Below, one piece after another: positions 16,253 to 24,403 of a DNA stretch of 64,000 nucleotides. Under the pieces are notes generated by a model. That model ran no database searches. It was not told the origin of the DNA and saw only the letters and a program-made list of their open reading frames with translations. Where the stretch lies: the NCBI RefSeq assembly GCF_900107745.1, contig NZ_FNRO01000003.1:62001-126000 (forward strand). The letters are read 5' to 3'. Origin of the DNA: Variovorax sp. YR216 (GTDB lineage Bacteria; Pseudomonadota; Gammaproteobacteria; Burkholderiales; Burkholderiaceae_C). Each line of letters starts with the position of its first letter. The stretch's first letter is position 1. The translations under genes were made by a program, and so were the position numbers.

Positions 16253-16279
16253 GATCTGCTCCCGGGCACGGGTGTTCGT

Positions 16280-17413
16280 TCACTTCGCCAAGTCGGCTCG
16301 CTCGGTCTGGCCCTCTTTGTAGAGCTTGGTGAGAACCGAAGGCGCCGCAGCGGTGTTGACAACACCCGCCGGCGCGTAGATCTGGTAGCACTTGAACGGC
16401 CCCCACGCGGGCGCGTCGATCGGATCCTGCAGGTCGAGGTCGAGGCCGGCACCGGCGTTCGGCAAGGCCACGCTTGCATCGAACTCGCGATACATCACCT
16501 TGCCGGCATCGCCCTTTGTGAGGCGGGCGATGATGTACTCGGCAATGCTGTGGCCGAGAAGCCGCCCTGCAACACTGTCTGCCGGAAAGTGCACGCCGGC
16601 GATGACGCGGTTGGTGGCAATGCGGGCGGCTTGGCGGTACAGCTGCTCCCGCATCGTCTTGAAATACGCCGTGTCCGGGAGGAGGAACTGGAGCAGGCGC
16701 GCCAGCATGAACGCCTGCGTGGAATGCCCGCTCGGGAAGCTGCCGTGCCCCGGCGTCGTGATCACCGGCTGCACCTGCGCCGAGTATTGGTGGGGGCGCC
16801 AGCACGCGAGCGCATGCTTGAACTGCATCTCGATCAGCACGGTGAACTGGATCGCGTTCACCAGCAGCTCGACGGTGTTCCGGTGGCGATCGGGATTCAG
16901 GCCGGTCACCGAGGCCACGAACGCGAACTGGTTGTCGATCTGCGACAGGATCTCCGGGATGCGCTCCAGGCGCAGGTCCGCCCAGCCCAGGACGAGAGGG
17001 ATCTGGTCATCGAAGAATGTCGTCGCAGGCTGTGCGAGGCGCGCGAGGGGCTGGCCGTCGGCCTTGAGTTGGAAGCTGGTTGTCGTATCGGGCACGAGGG
17101 TGATGCCCTGGCAGAGCTCCCATTGCAGGAGGTATGAGCGAACCCAGGCTTCCCAGCGTGGGATGTTCTTCGGATTGTTGAAATCGGGATCGGCCGGGGT
17201 TTGGGAGGCCGCGGTGGGATTGCTGGTCGCGTCGCGATTGGCCACGAGCGCCGTGCACACCAGCGGATTGGCGAAGGCATCCCCGAGGCTGCCCGGCGTG
17301 GAGCCGCCGCCGTATCCGCCGTACCCTCCGTAGCCGCCATAACCCCCATAGCCGCCGTAACCACCGTAACCGCCATAACCCCCATAGCCGCCGTAACCTC
17401 CGAGCAGAGACAT
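16280..17413 (-). CDS. PAP2/vanadium haloperoxidase-type phosphatase with (GGY)10 N-terminal repeat
   Basis: This 377-residue protein has a PAP2 acid phosphatase/haloperoxidase core. All three motifs are present: K199-x6-R206P207 (KHALACWRP), P227SGH230 within GHGSFPSGHST, and R269-x5-H275-x3-D279 (NRVIAGVHFPAD). Residues 5-34 are ten tandem Gly-Gly-Tyr units, followed by GGGSTPG, a low-complexity head unlike the normal family. No signal peptide precedes it. The C-terminal 90 residues after the active site are not assigned. It is the middle gene of the cyclase/PAP2/protease trio. It could be a soluble phosphatase or haloperoxidase. Confidence 0.88.
   Translation of the reverse strand: MSLLGGYGGYGGYGGYGGYGGYGGYGGYGGYGGYGGGSTPGSLGDAFANPLVCTALVANRDATSNPTAASQTPADPDFNNPKNIPRWEAWVRSYLLQWELCQGITLVPDTTTSFQLKADGQPLARLAQPATTFFDDQIPLVLGWADLRLERIPEILSQIDNQFAFVASVTGLNPDRHRNTVELLVNAIQFTVLIEMQFKHALACWRPHQYSAQVQPVITTPGHGSFPSGHSTQAFMLARLLQFLLPDTAYFKTMREQLYRQAARIATNRVIAGVHFPADSVAGRLLGHSIAEYIIARLTKGDAGKVMYREFDASVALPNAGAGLDLDLQDPIDAPAWGPFKCYQIYAPAGVVNTAAAPSVLTKLYKEGQTERADLAK
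17308..17402 (-). repeat. Nine-base tandem repeats encoding ten Gly-Gly-Tyr units
   Basis: Ten nine-base units read GGNTAYGG-type on the minus strand. A block of about 27 bases (GCCGCCATAACCCCCATAGC plus neighbours on the plus strand) occurs twice, which suggests expansion by slippage or unequal exchange. Copy number may vary between strains. Confidence 0.85.
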
Positions 17414-17447
17414 GGTTCACCCCTCAACGGTTTGTTTCGCGACGTTC

Positions 17448-19259
17448 TTAGCTTTCTTTTGCGCCCGCCGCGCGAAGCGCGTCCTTCAACTTCTCCAGGT
17501 AGGCCGGCACGCGGTCGCGGGCGGGGTAGCCCTGCGCGAAGCGCGCCACCGTGAATTGGGGATCGCGTTGGAGCATCAGCGCCAGCGTCGCACGGGCGGC
17601 CTCTTGCTGGCCGGCCAGCGATTGCGCGATGGTCAACGAGCGATAGGTCGACAGGTGCGCGGCGTTGATCCGCAGCGACTGCTGTGCGAAGTCGATGGCC
17701 GATTCGTATTGCCCCGCGGAGATGGCGATCGAGGCCATCAGCGAATGGTAGTAGTACTTGAGCGGATCGAGCGGCGACAGGTCGAGCGCTTTGCGCCCGG
17801 CCGGCAGCGCCAGCGAGCCGTCGCCGTCGAACGCGTGCGCCATGCCCTTGAAGAGCCATGCCAGCGGTTCGTTGAATGACCGGTCGAGGGCCTGGTTGCA
17901 GCTCTCCAAGGCGCGCTCCACGTCCTTCATGAGATGCAGTTGGACGAAGCCCTGCATCGCCCAGGCGAGCGGGTGCGAAGGCTCCACATCGAGCGCGCGG
18001 CGCGTCTCCTGGAGCGCCAGGTTGGCCAGGTTGCTGGCGTCGTCCGCCAGCCCGCGCGTGGCGCACAGGATGTACCACTTGGCGAGCCACACGCGGGGCA
18101 AGGCGTGGGTCGCATGGCGCTCGATCAGCGCGTCGAGCACTTCGCGCGAGCGCAGGAACTCCGACTTCGTGCTCCGGTGCATCAGCCCGATGCCGCCGAG
18201 CAGCAGGCCGTAGCTCTGCAGCGTCGGCAAGGGACGCACGAGCGCGTTCTGTGCCCCTCTTTCGAGCAGCGCCTGGTGGCATTCGCTGGCGATGGAATCG
18301 CAGATCTCGCTGTCGAGCTGCATCAGGTCTTCGAGGTCACCCTTGACGCGGCCCGTCCATTCCACCTCCTTGTGCCGGGTGCTCGCGAGCTCCGAGAAGA
18401 CGAGCACGGTGTCGCCGCTCACCACGTAGCTGCCGGACAGCACGAAGTCCGCACCAAGATGGGTTTCGGCCTGCCCGAGCGTGCGCCAGGTCCGGGCCAG
18501 CGCCGAGGTCGACAGGTGCGAGATCACGTTGATCTCCTGCGTCCGGCTCATGCGCCCGATGACGCCCTCGGCGATCAGGTTGCCGATCGCGAACTGATCG
18601 AACTCGACGTTGCGCGAGGCATACGGCATGACCGCGATGGTCGGCCGGAAGGGCGCGGGGTCGGCACGTTCGGTGCGAAATGCGGGCTGCTGCCCTGCGG
18701 TGCGCACGCCATAGACGTGCAACGGCTGGTCGACGTGCTTGAGGTACCACTCGCCCAGGTCCTCGAGTTCGCCGTCGAGCCCGTCGGTCAGGCCGTCGCG
18801 CACGGCCGAGCTCATGACCGTGTGGCCCGGCTGCGCCAGCGCCGCGATGCGGGCGGCGAGATTCACGCCGGTGCCGTAGATGTCGTGCTCGCCCTCGTAG
18901 ACCTGCGCAGCGTGCATGCCGATGCGCAGGCGCATGGGCGCCCCGCTTGCGCCTTGCTGCGATTCGTCGAACCAGCGATGCATCGCCAGCGCGCAGGCGG
19001 CTGCCTGGGGTGCGCCATTGAATTCCGCCATCAGACCGTCGCCCAAGCTCTTCACGAGACGCCCTTCGTTGGCTGGAAGGATGTTGAGGATCACCTGATC
19101 GATGAAGGCACCCCAATGCCGGATGACGCCCAGCTCGTCTTTCAGCATGAGGCTCACCGAATCGACGAGGTCGGCAACCAGGACCACCTTTTCGTGTCGC
19201 TGGAGGTCGCGACCCGCCGCTGCATGTGCAAGGGTAGGGAGGTTCGCGCTCAAGGTCAT
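17448..19259 (-). CDS. Class III adenylate cyclase with TolB-like and TPR regions
   Basis: This is a 603-residue protein. The N-terminal cyclase domain (about 22-190) has all catalytic features: metal Asp 30 (VADLVDS) and Asp 74 (SLGDGL), adenine-specifying K70 and D126 (HDIYG), and transition-state N133 and R137 (VNLAARI). It is therefore predicted to make cAMP from ATP. Next comes a TolB/FlgO-like segment (PTIAVMPYASRN, about 215-330), then TPR-type helical repeats to the end (for example DRSFNEPLAWLFKGMAH). ATG 19259 abuts AGGAGG, so TTG 19253 with a six-base spacer may be the true start. It heads the trio with the PAP2 gene 35 bases downstream. Confidence 0.92.
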   Translation of the reverse strand: MTLSANLPTLAHAAAGRDLQRHEKVVLVADLVDSVSLMLKDELGVIRHWGAFIDQVILNILPANEGRLVKSLGDGLMAEFNGAPQAAACALAMHRWFDESQQGASGAPMRLRIGMHAAQVYEGEHDIYGTGVNLAARIAALAQPGHTVMSSAVRDGLTDGLDGELEDLGEWYLKHVDQPLHVYGVRTAGQQPAFRTERADPAPFRPTIAVMPYASRNVEFDQFAIGNLIAEGVIGRMSRTQEINVISHLSTSALARTWRTLGQAETHLGADFVLSGSYVVSGDTVLVFSELASTRHKEVEWTGRVKGDLEDLMQLDSEICDSIASECHQALLERGAQNALVRPLPTLQSYGLLLGGIGLMHRSTKSEFLRSREVLDALIERHATHALPRVWLAKWYILCATRGLADDASNLANLALQETRRALDVEPSHPLAWAMQGFVQLHLMKDVERALESCNQALDRSFNEPLAWLFKGMAHAFDGDGSLALPAGRKALDLSPLDPLKYYYHSLMASIAISAGQYESAIDFAQQSLRINAAHLSTYRSLTIAQSLAGQQEAARATLALMLQRDPQFTVARFAQGYPARDRVPAYLEKLKDALRAAGAKES

Positions 19260-19366
19260 CCTCCTGGTTGGGGTTTCGATGCCGCAACCCGGGAAGCATC
19301 TTGCGGCCATGCGGCACGAAAACGCAAGCGCGCCGTTGATTCACCGATCCGGTGCGCGCGGGGCTT

Positions 19367-19939
19367 CTATCCGCGCGGCGAAACCCCGATCAGCCACACG
19401 TGCGCCCAGAACAGGAACACCACGTACACCACCAGCCCGCCCACGAGGGCGATCACGTCGTTCATCGCGCTCGGCGGTGCGCCGGGCAGTTTGCGCGGCA
19501 CGGCGCGGCGCTTGACCGAGATGCGGTCGGCCACCGCCCACACCAGAAAGCCGCCGAACAGCAGCACGTCGGCCAGCGTGCCGTTGGCCAGCAAATGCGC
19601 CGTGGCCCAGAACTTCACCGCGAGCAGCATCGGATGCTTCGCCGCGCTTTGAATGCGTCCCGGCATGTAGGCCGCGAAGAGCAGGGGAAAGACCGGCACC
19701 ATCAGCAGCAGCGCGAGATGCCGCAGCGCGACCGGTGGCGAGTAGATGAGCACCGGCGCCTGCCGGGCGAGGCCGTAGCCGTAGATCAGCAGCGCGAAGC
19801 CGATGATCGAGACGATCGCATAGACGCCCTTGAAGGCGCGCTCGTGCTGCGCGACCTGCGCGTCGCGCCAGCCCGGCGCGACGATCGACACCGAGTGCAC
19901 ACCGAGGAACAGGACGAGGCCGAGGATGAGCAGGGTCAT
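19367..19939 (-). CDS. NnrU family membrane protein
   Basis: This is a 190-residue integral membrane protein of the NnrU family, about six helices. It opens MTLLILGLVLFLGVHSVSI and contains FPLLFAAYMPGRIQSAAKHPMLLAVKFWATAHLL, the conserved NnrU core with GRI and the KHPML segment. NnrU was named for nitric-oxide reduction gene clusters, but in many beta-proteobacteria it is a stand-alone gene of unknown job, as here. ATG 19939 is chosen over the longer frame because it starts directly at the first helix. Divergent from the GST gene. Confidence 0.9.
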   Translation of the reverse strand: MTLLILGLVLFLGVHSVSIVAPGWRDAQVAQHERAFKGVYAIVSIIGFALLIYGYGLARQAPVLIYSPPVALRHLALLLMVPVFPLLFAAYMPGRIQSAAKHPMLLAVKFWATAHLLANGTLADVLLFGGFLVWAVADRISVKRRAVPRKLPGAPPSAMNDVIALVGGLVVYVVFLFWAHVWLIGVSPRG

Positions 19940-20033
19940 GGAATTGCTCCGACGAACGAACGGCGCATTGTGGGCGATTGCCGCGCCGGCGTGTGCCCGT
20001 ATGCTGCGTTCCTGATCTGCGTCGGAGCGACTC

Positions 20034-20762
20034 ATGGCCTATCAACTGCACTACTGGCCCACGATCCAGGGCCGCGGCGAATTCGTCCGTCTTGCGCTCG
20101 AAGCGGCGGGTGCCGAGTATGTCGACGTGGCGCGCGAGCCGCCGGCCAAGGGCGGTGGCGAGTCGGCGCTGATGCGCGACCTGGACGCCCCGGGCAATCC
20201 GCGCCCTTCGTTCGCGCCGCCGTTTCTGGTGGATGGCGATGTGGTGGTGGGGCAGACGGCGGCAATCCTCCTGTACCTCGGTCCGCGCCTCGGGCTGGCG
20301 GGCGTCGGGGAGCTGGATGCGCTCTGGACGCATCAGATCCAGCTCACGATCGCCGACGTGGTGGCAGAGGCGCACGACACGCACCATCCGCTGTCGACGG
20401 GGCTCTACTACGAGGACCAGCGCGAAGCGGCACTCGCGCGGGCGAAGGCGTTTCGCGACGAGCGGATTCCGAAGTTCCTCAACTGGTTCGAGCGCATCCT
20501 TCAGCGCAATTCGGCGGGCGATGTGCATCTGGTCGGCGATTCGCTGACCTATGCCGATCTGTCGCTGTTCCAGCTCGTGGCGGGGCTGCGCTATGCGTTC
20601 CCCAAGGCGACGGCGCGGGCACTGGCGCACACGCCGGCCATCGTGAAGCTGTATGCCAACGTGGCCCGCCGGCAGCGGGTGCACGACTACCTGCAGAGTC
20701 CCCGGCGCATTCCCTTCAACGAGGAAGGCATCTTCCGGGCGTATCCCGAGCTCGACGGCTGA
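20034..20762 (+). CDS. Glutathione S-transferase family protein
   Basis: This is a 242-residue soluble GST. The N-terminal thioredoxin-like half opens YQLHYWPTIQGRGEFVRLALEAAGA, with the catalytic-type Tyr early, and has VVGQTAAILLYLGPRLGL (the glutathione-binding Gln-Thr turn). The C-terminal helical half contains GDSLTYADLSLFQLVAGL, the N-capping box Asp. It resembles sigma/alpha-type bacterial GSTs. The substrate is unknown. CGGAG lies upstream of ATG 20034. It converges with rsmI, three bases apart. Confidence 0.92.
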   Translation: MAYQLHYWPTIQGRGEFVRLALEAAGAEYVDVAREPPAKGGGESALMRDLDAPGNPRPSFAPPFLVDGDVVVGQTAAILLYLGPRLGLAGVGELDALWTHQIQLTIADVVAEAHDTHHPLSTGLYYEDQREAALARAKAFRDERIPKFLNWFERILQRNSAGDVHLVGDSLTYADLSLFQLVAGLRYAFPKATARALAHTPAIVKLYANVARRQRVHDYLQSPRRIPFNEEGIFRAYPELDG

Positions 20763-20765
20763 GCG

Positions 20766-21701
20766 CTAGTCGCTCGGCTCCTCGCGCATCCGAAGGCCCG
20801 CGTCGTAGAGCGCATTGCGCGGCGCGCCGGTGATTTCCGCCGCGATGCGGACGGCGCTCTTGAGCGGCAGCTCGGCCAGCAGCAGGCGCAGCACGCGCTC
20901 GCCTTCGGCGTTCTCGCCGGTTGTGACGGGCTGCGGATGCAGCACGAGCGCGAACTCGCCGCGCGTGCGGTCGCGGCTTTCGGCAAACCAGTCGGGCAAA
21001 GAGGCCGCCGTGACGGTTGCGATTTCTTCGAATTGCTTGGTCAACTCGCGGCCGATGGTCACGCGCCGATCGCCGAGCGCCGCGAGCGAGCGCGCCAGCG
21101 CCTCGATGCGATGCGGCGCCTCGAGCAGCACCACGCTGCGCGGCTCGTCGGCCAGCGCGAGCACGGCGGCATCGCGTTCGCCGGCCTTGCTCGGCAGGAA
21201 GCCTGCGAAGACAAAGGCGCTGGATGGCTCGCCTTCCGAAACGAGTCCGGCCGCGCCCACCAGGGTCGTGACGCTGCTTGCGCCCGGCAGCGGCAACACG
21301 CGGTGGCCGGCCTCGCGCACCGCGGCGACGAGTCGCGCACCCGGATCGCTCACGCCGGGCGTGCCGGCGTCGCTCACGTAGGCGACGCGCTCGCCGTTTG
21401 CCAGCCGGCCGATCACGGACTGCGCGGCTTCTGCTTCGTTGTGCTGATGCACCGCGAGCAGCCGTGCCGAGGGCGCATCGATACCGTAGGCGCGCAACAG
21501 GCTTTGCGTATGGCGCGTGTCCTCGCACGCGATGGCATCGACGATCTGCAGCACATGCAATGCGCGCAGCGTGATGTCGGCAAGATTGCCGATCGGCGTG
21601 GCGACGATGTAGAGCGTCCCCTGCGGATAATGCTGCGCGCCCGCAGCGTCGCTCGCGGCCTGAAGTGCGGCGCCGAACGAAGCGGGAGCGAGGGAGTTCA
21701 A
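20766..21701 (-). CDS. rsmI: 16S rRNA (cytidine-1402)-2'-O-methyltransferase RsmI
   Basis: RsmI uses S-adenosylmethionine to 2'-O-methylate C1402 in the decoding centre of 16S rRNA. The tetrapyrrole-methylase fold opens TLYIVATPIGNLADITLRAL; then come DTRHTQSLL, VSDAGTPGVSDPG and LPGASSVTTLV, all hallmark motifs. The favoured start is TTG 21701 (311 residues), which has GGAGAA upstream; an ATG at 21728 adds nine residues. With TTG 21701 the first base of rsmI and the first base of divergent yraN coincide. The rsmI-yraN-SIS-BON order is a conserved proteobacterial arrangement. Confidence 0.95.
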   Translation of the reverse strand: MNSLAPASFGAALQAASDAAGAQHYPQGTLYIVATPIGNLADITLRALHVLQIVDAIACEDTRHTQSLLRAYGIDAPSARLLAVHQHNEAEAAQSVIGRLANGERVAYVSDAGTPGVSDPGARLVAAVREAGHRVLPLPGASSVTTLVGAAGLVSEGEPSSAFVFAGFLPSKAGERDAAVLALADEPRSVVLLEAPHRIEALARSLAALGDRRVTIGRELTKQFEEIATVTAASLPDWFAESRDRTRGEFALVLHPQPVTTGENAEGERVLRLLLAELPLKSAVRIAAEITGAPRNALYDAGLRMREEPSD

Positions 21702-22081
21702 TGGGTTTTCTCCAGAACGACAAGACAACGACGAAGGCGCGCGGCGATGCGGCCGAGGATGCCGCGCTCGATCATCTCCAGGCCGCGGGCCTGCAACTGA
21801 TCGCGCGCAATTATCGAACGCCCGGCCGCGGCGGCGGCGAGATCGATCTCATCATGCGCGATCCACGTGACGGCACGCTGGTGTTCGTCGAAGTGCGGCA
21901 GCGCGCGACGGGCACGCACGGCGGTGCGGGCGGGAGCATCACCGGCGTGAAGCAGCGCCGCATCATCTTCGCGGCGCGGCATTACCTGAGCCGCCTGCGT
22001 GCGCTGCCGCCGTGCCGTTTCGACGTGGTGCTGGTCGAAGACCGCATCGAGTGGATCCAGGCCGCCTTCGACGCGAGCTGA
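21701..22081 (+). CDS. yraN: YraN/UPF0102 family nuclease-like protein
   Basis: This is a 126-residue UPF0102 protein with a Holliday-junction-resolvase-like restriction-endonuclease fold. The core is complete: RGDAAEDAALDHLQAAGL, ARNYRTPGRGGGEIDLIMRD (catalytic Glu and Asp), FVEVRQRATG and GAGGSITGVKQRRI. The biochemical role is not settled. ATG 21701 follows AGGGAG; a longer frame from 21665 exists but lacks a site. It is divergent from rsmI and is followed by the SIS gene 26 bases later. Confidence 0.95.
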   Translation: MGFLQNDKTTTKARGDAAEDAALDHLQAAGLQLIARNYRTPGRGGGEIDLIMRDPRDGTLVFVEVRQRATGTHGGAGGSITGVKQRRIIFAARHYLSRLRALPPCRFDVVLVEDRIEWIQAAFDAS

Positions 22082-22107
22082 CCTGTCGGGTCGTTATGAT
22101 CCGCGCC

Positions 22108-22743
22108 ATGCTTGAGCAACGGATTCAGCAGCACTTTATTGACAGCGCCGACCTAAAGTACCAGGCCGGCCCCCTTCTCGAAAAACCCATCTCGCAAGCC
22201 ATGCAGGCCCTGCTCGCCTGCGTGACCAGCGGCGGCAAGATCCTTTCATGCGGCGCCGGCGTCTCCAGCTATCTGGCCGCGCAGTTCGCAACGCAGTTCG
22301 TCGGACGCTTCGAGCGCGACCGCCCCGAGCTTGCTGCGCTGGCCTTGCAAGGCGATGCCAACGATCCCGCTGCCGACACGCCCGGCGCAGCCGACGCCGA
22401 CCGCTATGCGCGGCAGGTGCGCGCGCTCGGCCAGGCCGGCGACGTACTGCTGGCGCTGAGCGCGAGCGGCCAGTCCGCCGCGGTGCTGGCTGCAGTCGAG
22501 GCCGCGCATGCGCGCGACATGACCGTGATCGCGCTGCTCGGCAATGCGGGCAACACGGGCGGCGGCAATGGCGGCGCCGTCGGGCGCGCACTGCGTGAGA
22601 CGGATGTGCTGGTCTGCGTGCCGCACGAGCGCGCAGCGCGCATCCAGGAAGTCCACCTGCTCACGCTGCATTGCTTCTGCGACGGGGTGGACGCCCAGTT
22701 GCTGGGCGACCAGGACACCGACTCGTCGCTGCTGTCCGCCTGA
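22108..22743 (+). CDS. SIS domain protein (DiaA/GmhA-like) with altered sugar-phosphate motif
   Basis: This is a 211-residue SIS-domain protein in the position of diaA (initiator-associating protein) after yraN. It shares with that family MLEQRIQQHFIDSADLKYQ, FVGRFERDRPEL, ALSASGQSAAVLAAVEAAH and CVPHERAARIQEVHLLTLH. The nucleotide-sugar loop, normally CGNGGSAADAQHF, reads CGAGVSSYLAAQF here, so isomerase activity of the GmhA type is unlikely. A Gly/Asn-rich insert (NTGGGNGGAVG) is also unusual. ATG 22096 is an alternative start. The role in replication-initiation timing is inferred from neighbours only. Confidence 0.85.
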   Translation: MLEQRIQQHFIDSADLKYQAGPLLEKPISQAMQALLACVTSGGKILSCGAGVSSYLAAQFATQFVGRFERDRPELAALALQGDANDPAADTPGAADADRYARQVRALGQAGDVLLALSASGQSAAVLAAVEAAHARDMTVIALLGNAGNTGGGNGGAVGRALRETDVLVCVPHERAARIQEVHLLTLHCFCDGVDAQLLGDQDTDSSLLSA

Positions 22744-22749
22744 GTGGGC

Positions 22750-24204
22750 TCAGGGCTGGGCCGTCGTCCGTTTCGAGGGCGGGGCGCTTTGGCTCACGTC
22801 TCTTTCAAGCTGCTTGAAGGCCGGCGATTCACGGAGCAGCCGGCCACCCAGTTCACGAAGCCGGTCCACGGCCTCGTCGGGCAGCACGAAGCTGGTCGGC
22901 AGGTTCATGAAGTAGCGCCGCTCCTCGGGGTCTGCGATGGATTCGAAACTCACGTCGATCGCGTCGAAGCGCAGCTTGGGCACCGAGGCTTCGGCCTGCG
23001 CCTTGGACATGCCGGCGAGCCGGCGCTCGGCGACTTCGAGCTCGCGCTTGTCGGCCCAGCGCTGCGCGATGTCCTTCAGCAGCTCCACCGACTCGGACGA
23101 GAAGTGATCGATCGGCACGCTCGATGACTGGAAGAGCTGCGACACGATGCCCGGCGCGTTGGGCCAGCGGTCCCAGTCGGTGTCGGGCGACGAGCGCGAG
23201 TTGACGACCACTACCACGATCCTGCGCAGGTTCTTGAGGCCCACCTGCTCCTGGAAGGCGCGGCTGGCTTCCACTTCTTCGAGGGCCTCCAACAGTCCGC
23301 GCAGGCCGAGGTTGTCTGAAACACCGCCGTCCACCACGTGCAGGTACGGACGGTTCTCGCTGTCCTGGAAGCTCTGGATGTCGCGGTAGCGCAGCAGCGC
23401 GCGTCCGGCCGGGCGCGAGGGGTTCTCGGGCCGGGTGACGTCGCTCACCCAGGGCGGCATGACCGCGCCGCAGTGGCCGCCGTAGTTGTGATAGGTGACC
23501 GGCGAGAGCACCGCCGGCACCGCGGACGAGGTCGCCGCCGCGCGCGCGAGGCGCACCTTGCCGAGATCGGAGCACAGCAGGTCGAAGTGGTCCTGCGAGA
23601 ACGGAAAGCGCGCACCGGTCGACAGGTCGGTCCCCGTGACGGCGGTGACCGGCGTGGGCTTGTCCATCAGGTCGTCGAAGGTCGCGCCATTGAAGAGGAT
23701 CTCGTCGTAGTAGTCTGCCGCGAGCTCCGAGCGACCGTAGGAGCCGCTGCCGAGCGCGAACCAGTTGAGCGGATTCAGCGCGCGTCGCGTCAGCGTGCCC
23801 TGCACGTCGCGCTTGAGGAAGCGGGGCTCATATTCGGTAAAGAGCCTGTCGCCGTACAGCGCATAGGCGAGGGCGGTGAAGCTGCCGCCCGATACGCCGG
23901 CGATGGCGTCGACCTCGTTGAGAAGATTCACGTTCTCGCCGTTGACCTTGATGTTCGTGCGGCGGAGTTCCTCGAGCACGCCATACGAAAAGGCCGCCGC
24001 GCGCGTGCCACCGCCGGAGAACGTGAGCAGGAACAGCGTGTCGGAATCGTTCTTGACGCCGTGCGATCGCTTGAGCATGTTGCCCACGCGGTAGCCGGTG
24101 TCGAGCTCGACATGATCGATGCGCGGATTGACCGGCGCGACCGAGGTGCATCCGCCGAGGATCAGCGCTGCCAGCGGCAGCAGTAGGCTGGTCTTTGGAT
24201 TCAA
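22750..24204 (-). CDS. Patatin-like phospholipase, lipoprotein
   Basis: This is a 484-residue patatin-family lipid acyl hydrolase anchored as a lipoprotein. A leader LLLPLAALILGGC puts the lipidated Cys at 19. The catalytic parts are complete: oxyanion FSGGGTRAAAF, nucleophile GVSGGSF, and Asp in VVDGGVSDNLG. The most likely start is TTG 24204, because it sits directly at the leader with AAAGGGA upstream; the ATG at 24288 would bury the leader. It is inserted on the opposite strand between the SIS and BON genes, which are usually neighbours. It probably acts on phospholipids in the envelope. Confidence 0.9.
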   Translation of the reverse strand: MNPKTSLLLPLAALILGGCTSVAPVNPRIDHVELDTGYRVGNMLKRSHGVKNDSDTLFLLTFSGGGTRAAAFSYGVLEELRRTNIKVNGENVNLLNEVDAIAGVSGGSFTALAYALYGDRLFTEYEPRFLKRDVQGTLTRRALNPLNWFALGSGSYGRSELAADYYDEILFNGATFDDLMDKPTPVTAVTGTDLSTGARFPFSQDHFDLLCSDLGKVRLARAAATSSAVPAVLSPVTYHNYGGHCGAVMPPWVSDVTRPENPSRPAGRALLRYRDIQSFQDSENRPYLHVVDGGVSDNLGLRGLLEALEEVEASRAFQEQVGLKNLRRIVVVVVNSRSSPDTDWDRWPNAPGIVSQLFQSSSVPIDHFSSESVELLKDIAQRWADKRELEVAERRLAGMSKAQAEASVPKLRFDAIDVSFESIADPEERRYFMNLPTSFVLPDEAVDRLRELGGRLLRESPAFKQLERDVSQSAPPSKRTTAQP

Positions 24205-24403
24205 GTGAGTTCCCTTTCCTCGCTCGATCGCATACGAATGGACGCGGAGTGTGCTTGCAACATCCGCGCCATCGAACGCGGCGGCCACACGCAGAGCGTA
24301 ACTTGTCGTGACGCCAGTCCAATGACACGTCGTAACCGGCGGTCAAATTCGCTGGGCTACCATCGACAACATCTCATTCACCCGCACAGGAAGGCATCGA
24401 TCC

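Noticed and set aside
14912..17137. Plus-strand open frame of 741 codons opposite the protease and PAP2 genes
   Set aside because: Shadow of two genes with complete catalytic motifs on the other strand.
17308..17402. Short regular repeats considered as a CRISPR array
   Set aside because: The units are nine bases without unique spacers and stay in frame as Gly-Gly-Tyr codons of the PAP2 gene.
16280..19259. Adenylate cyclase gene as the missing cyclase for TIR-STING
   Set aside because: It is a class III cAMP-type cyclase about 40 kb away, not a CD-NTase; bacterial STING is known to bind cyclic dinucleotides.
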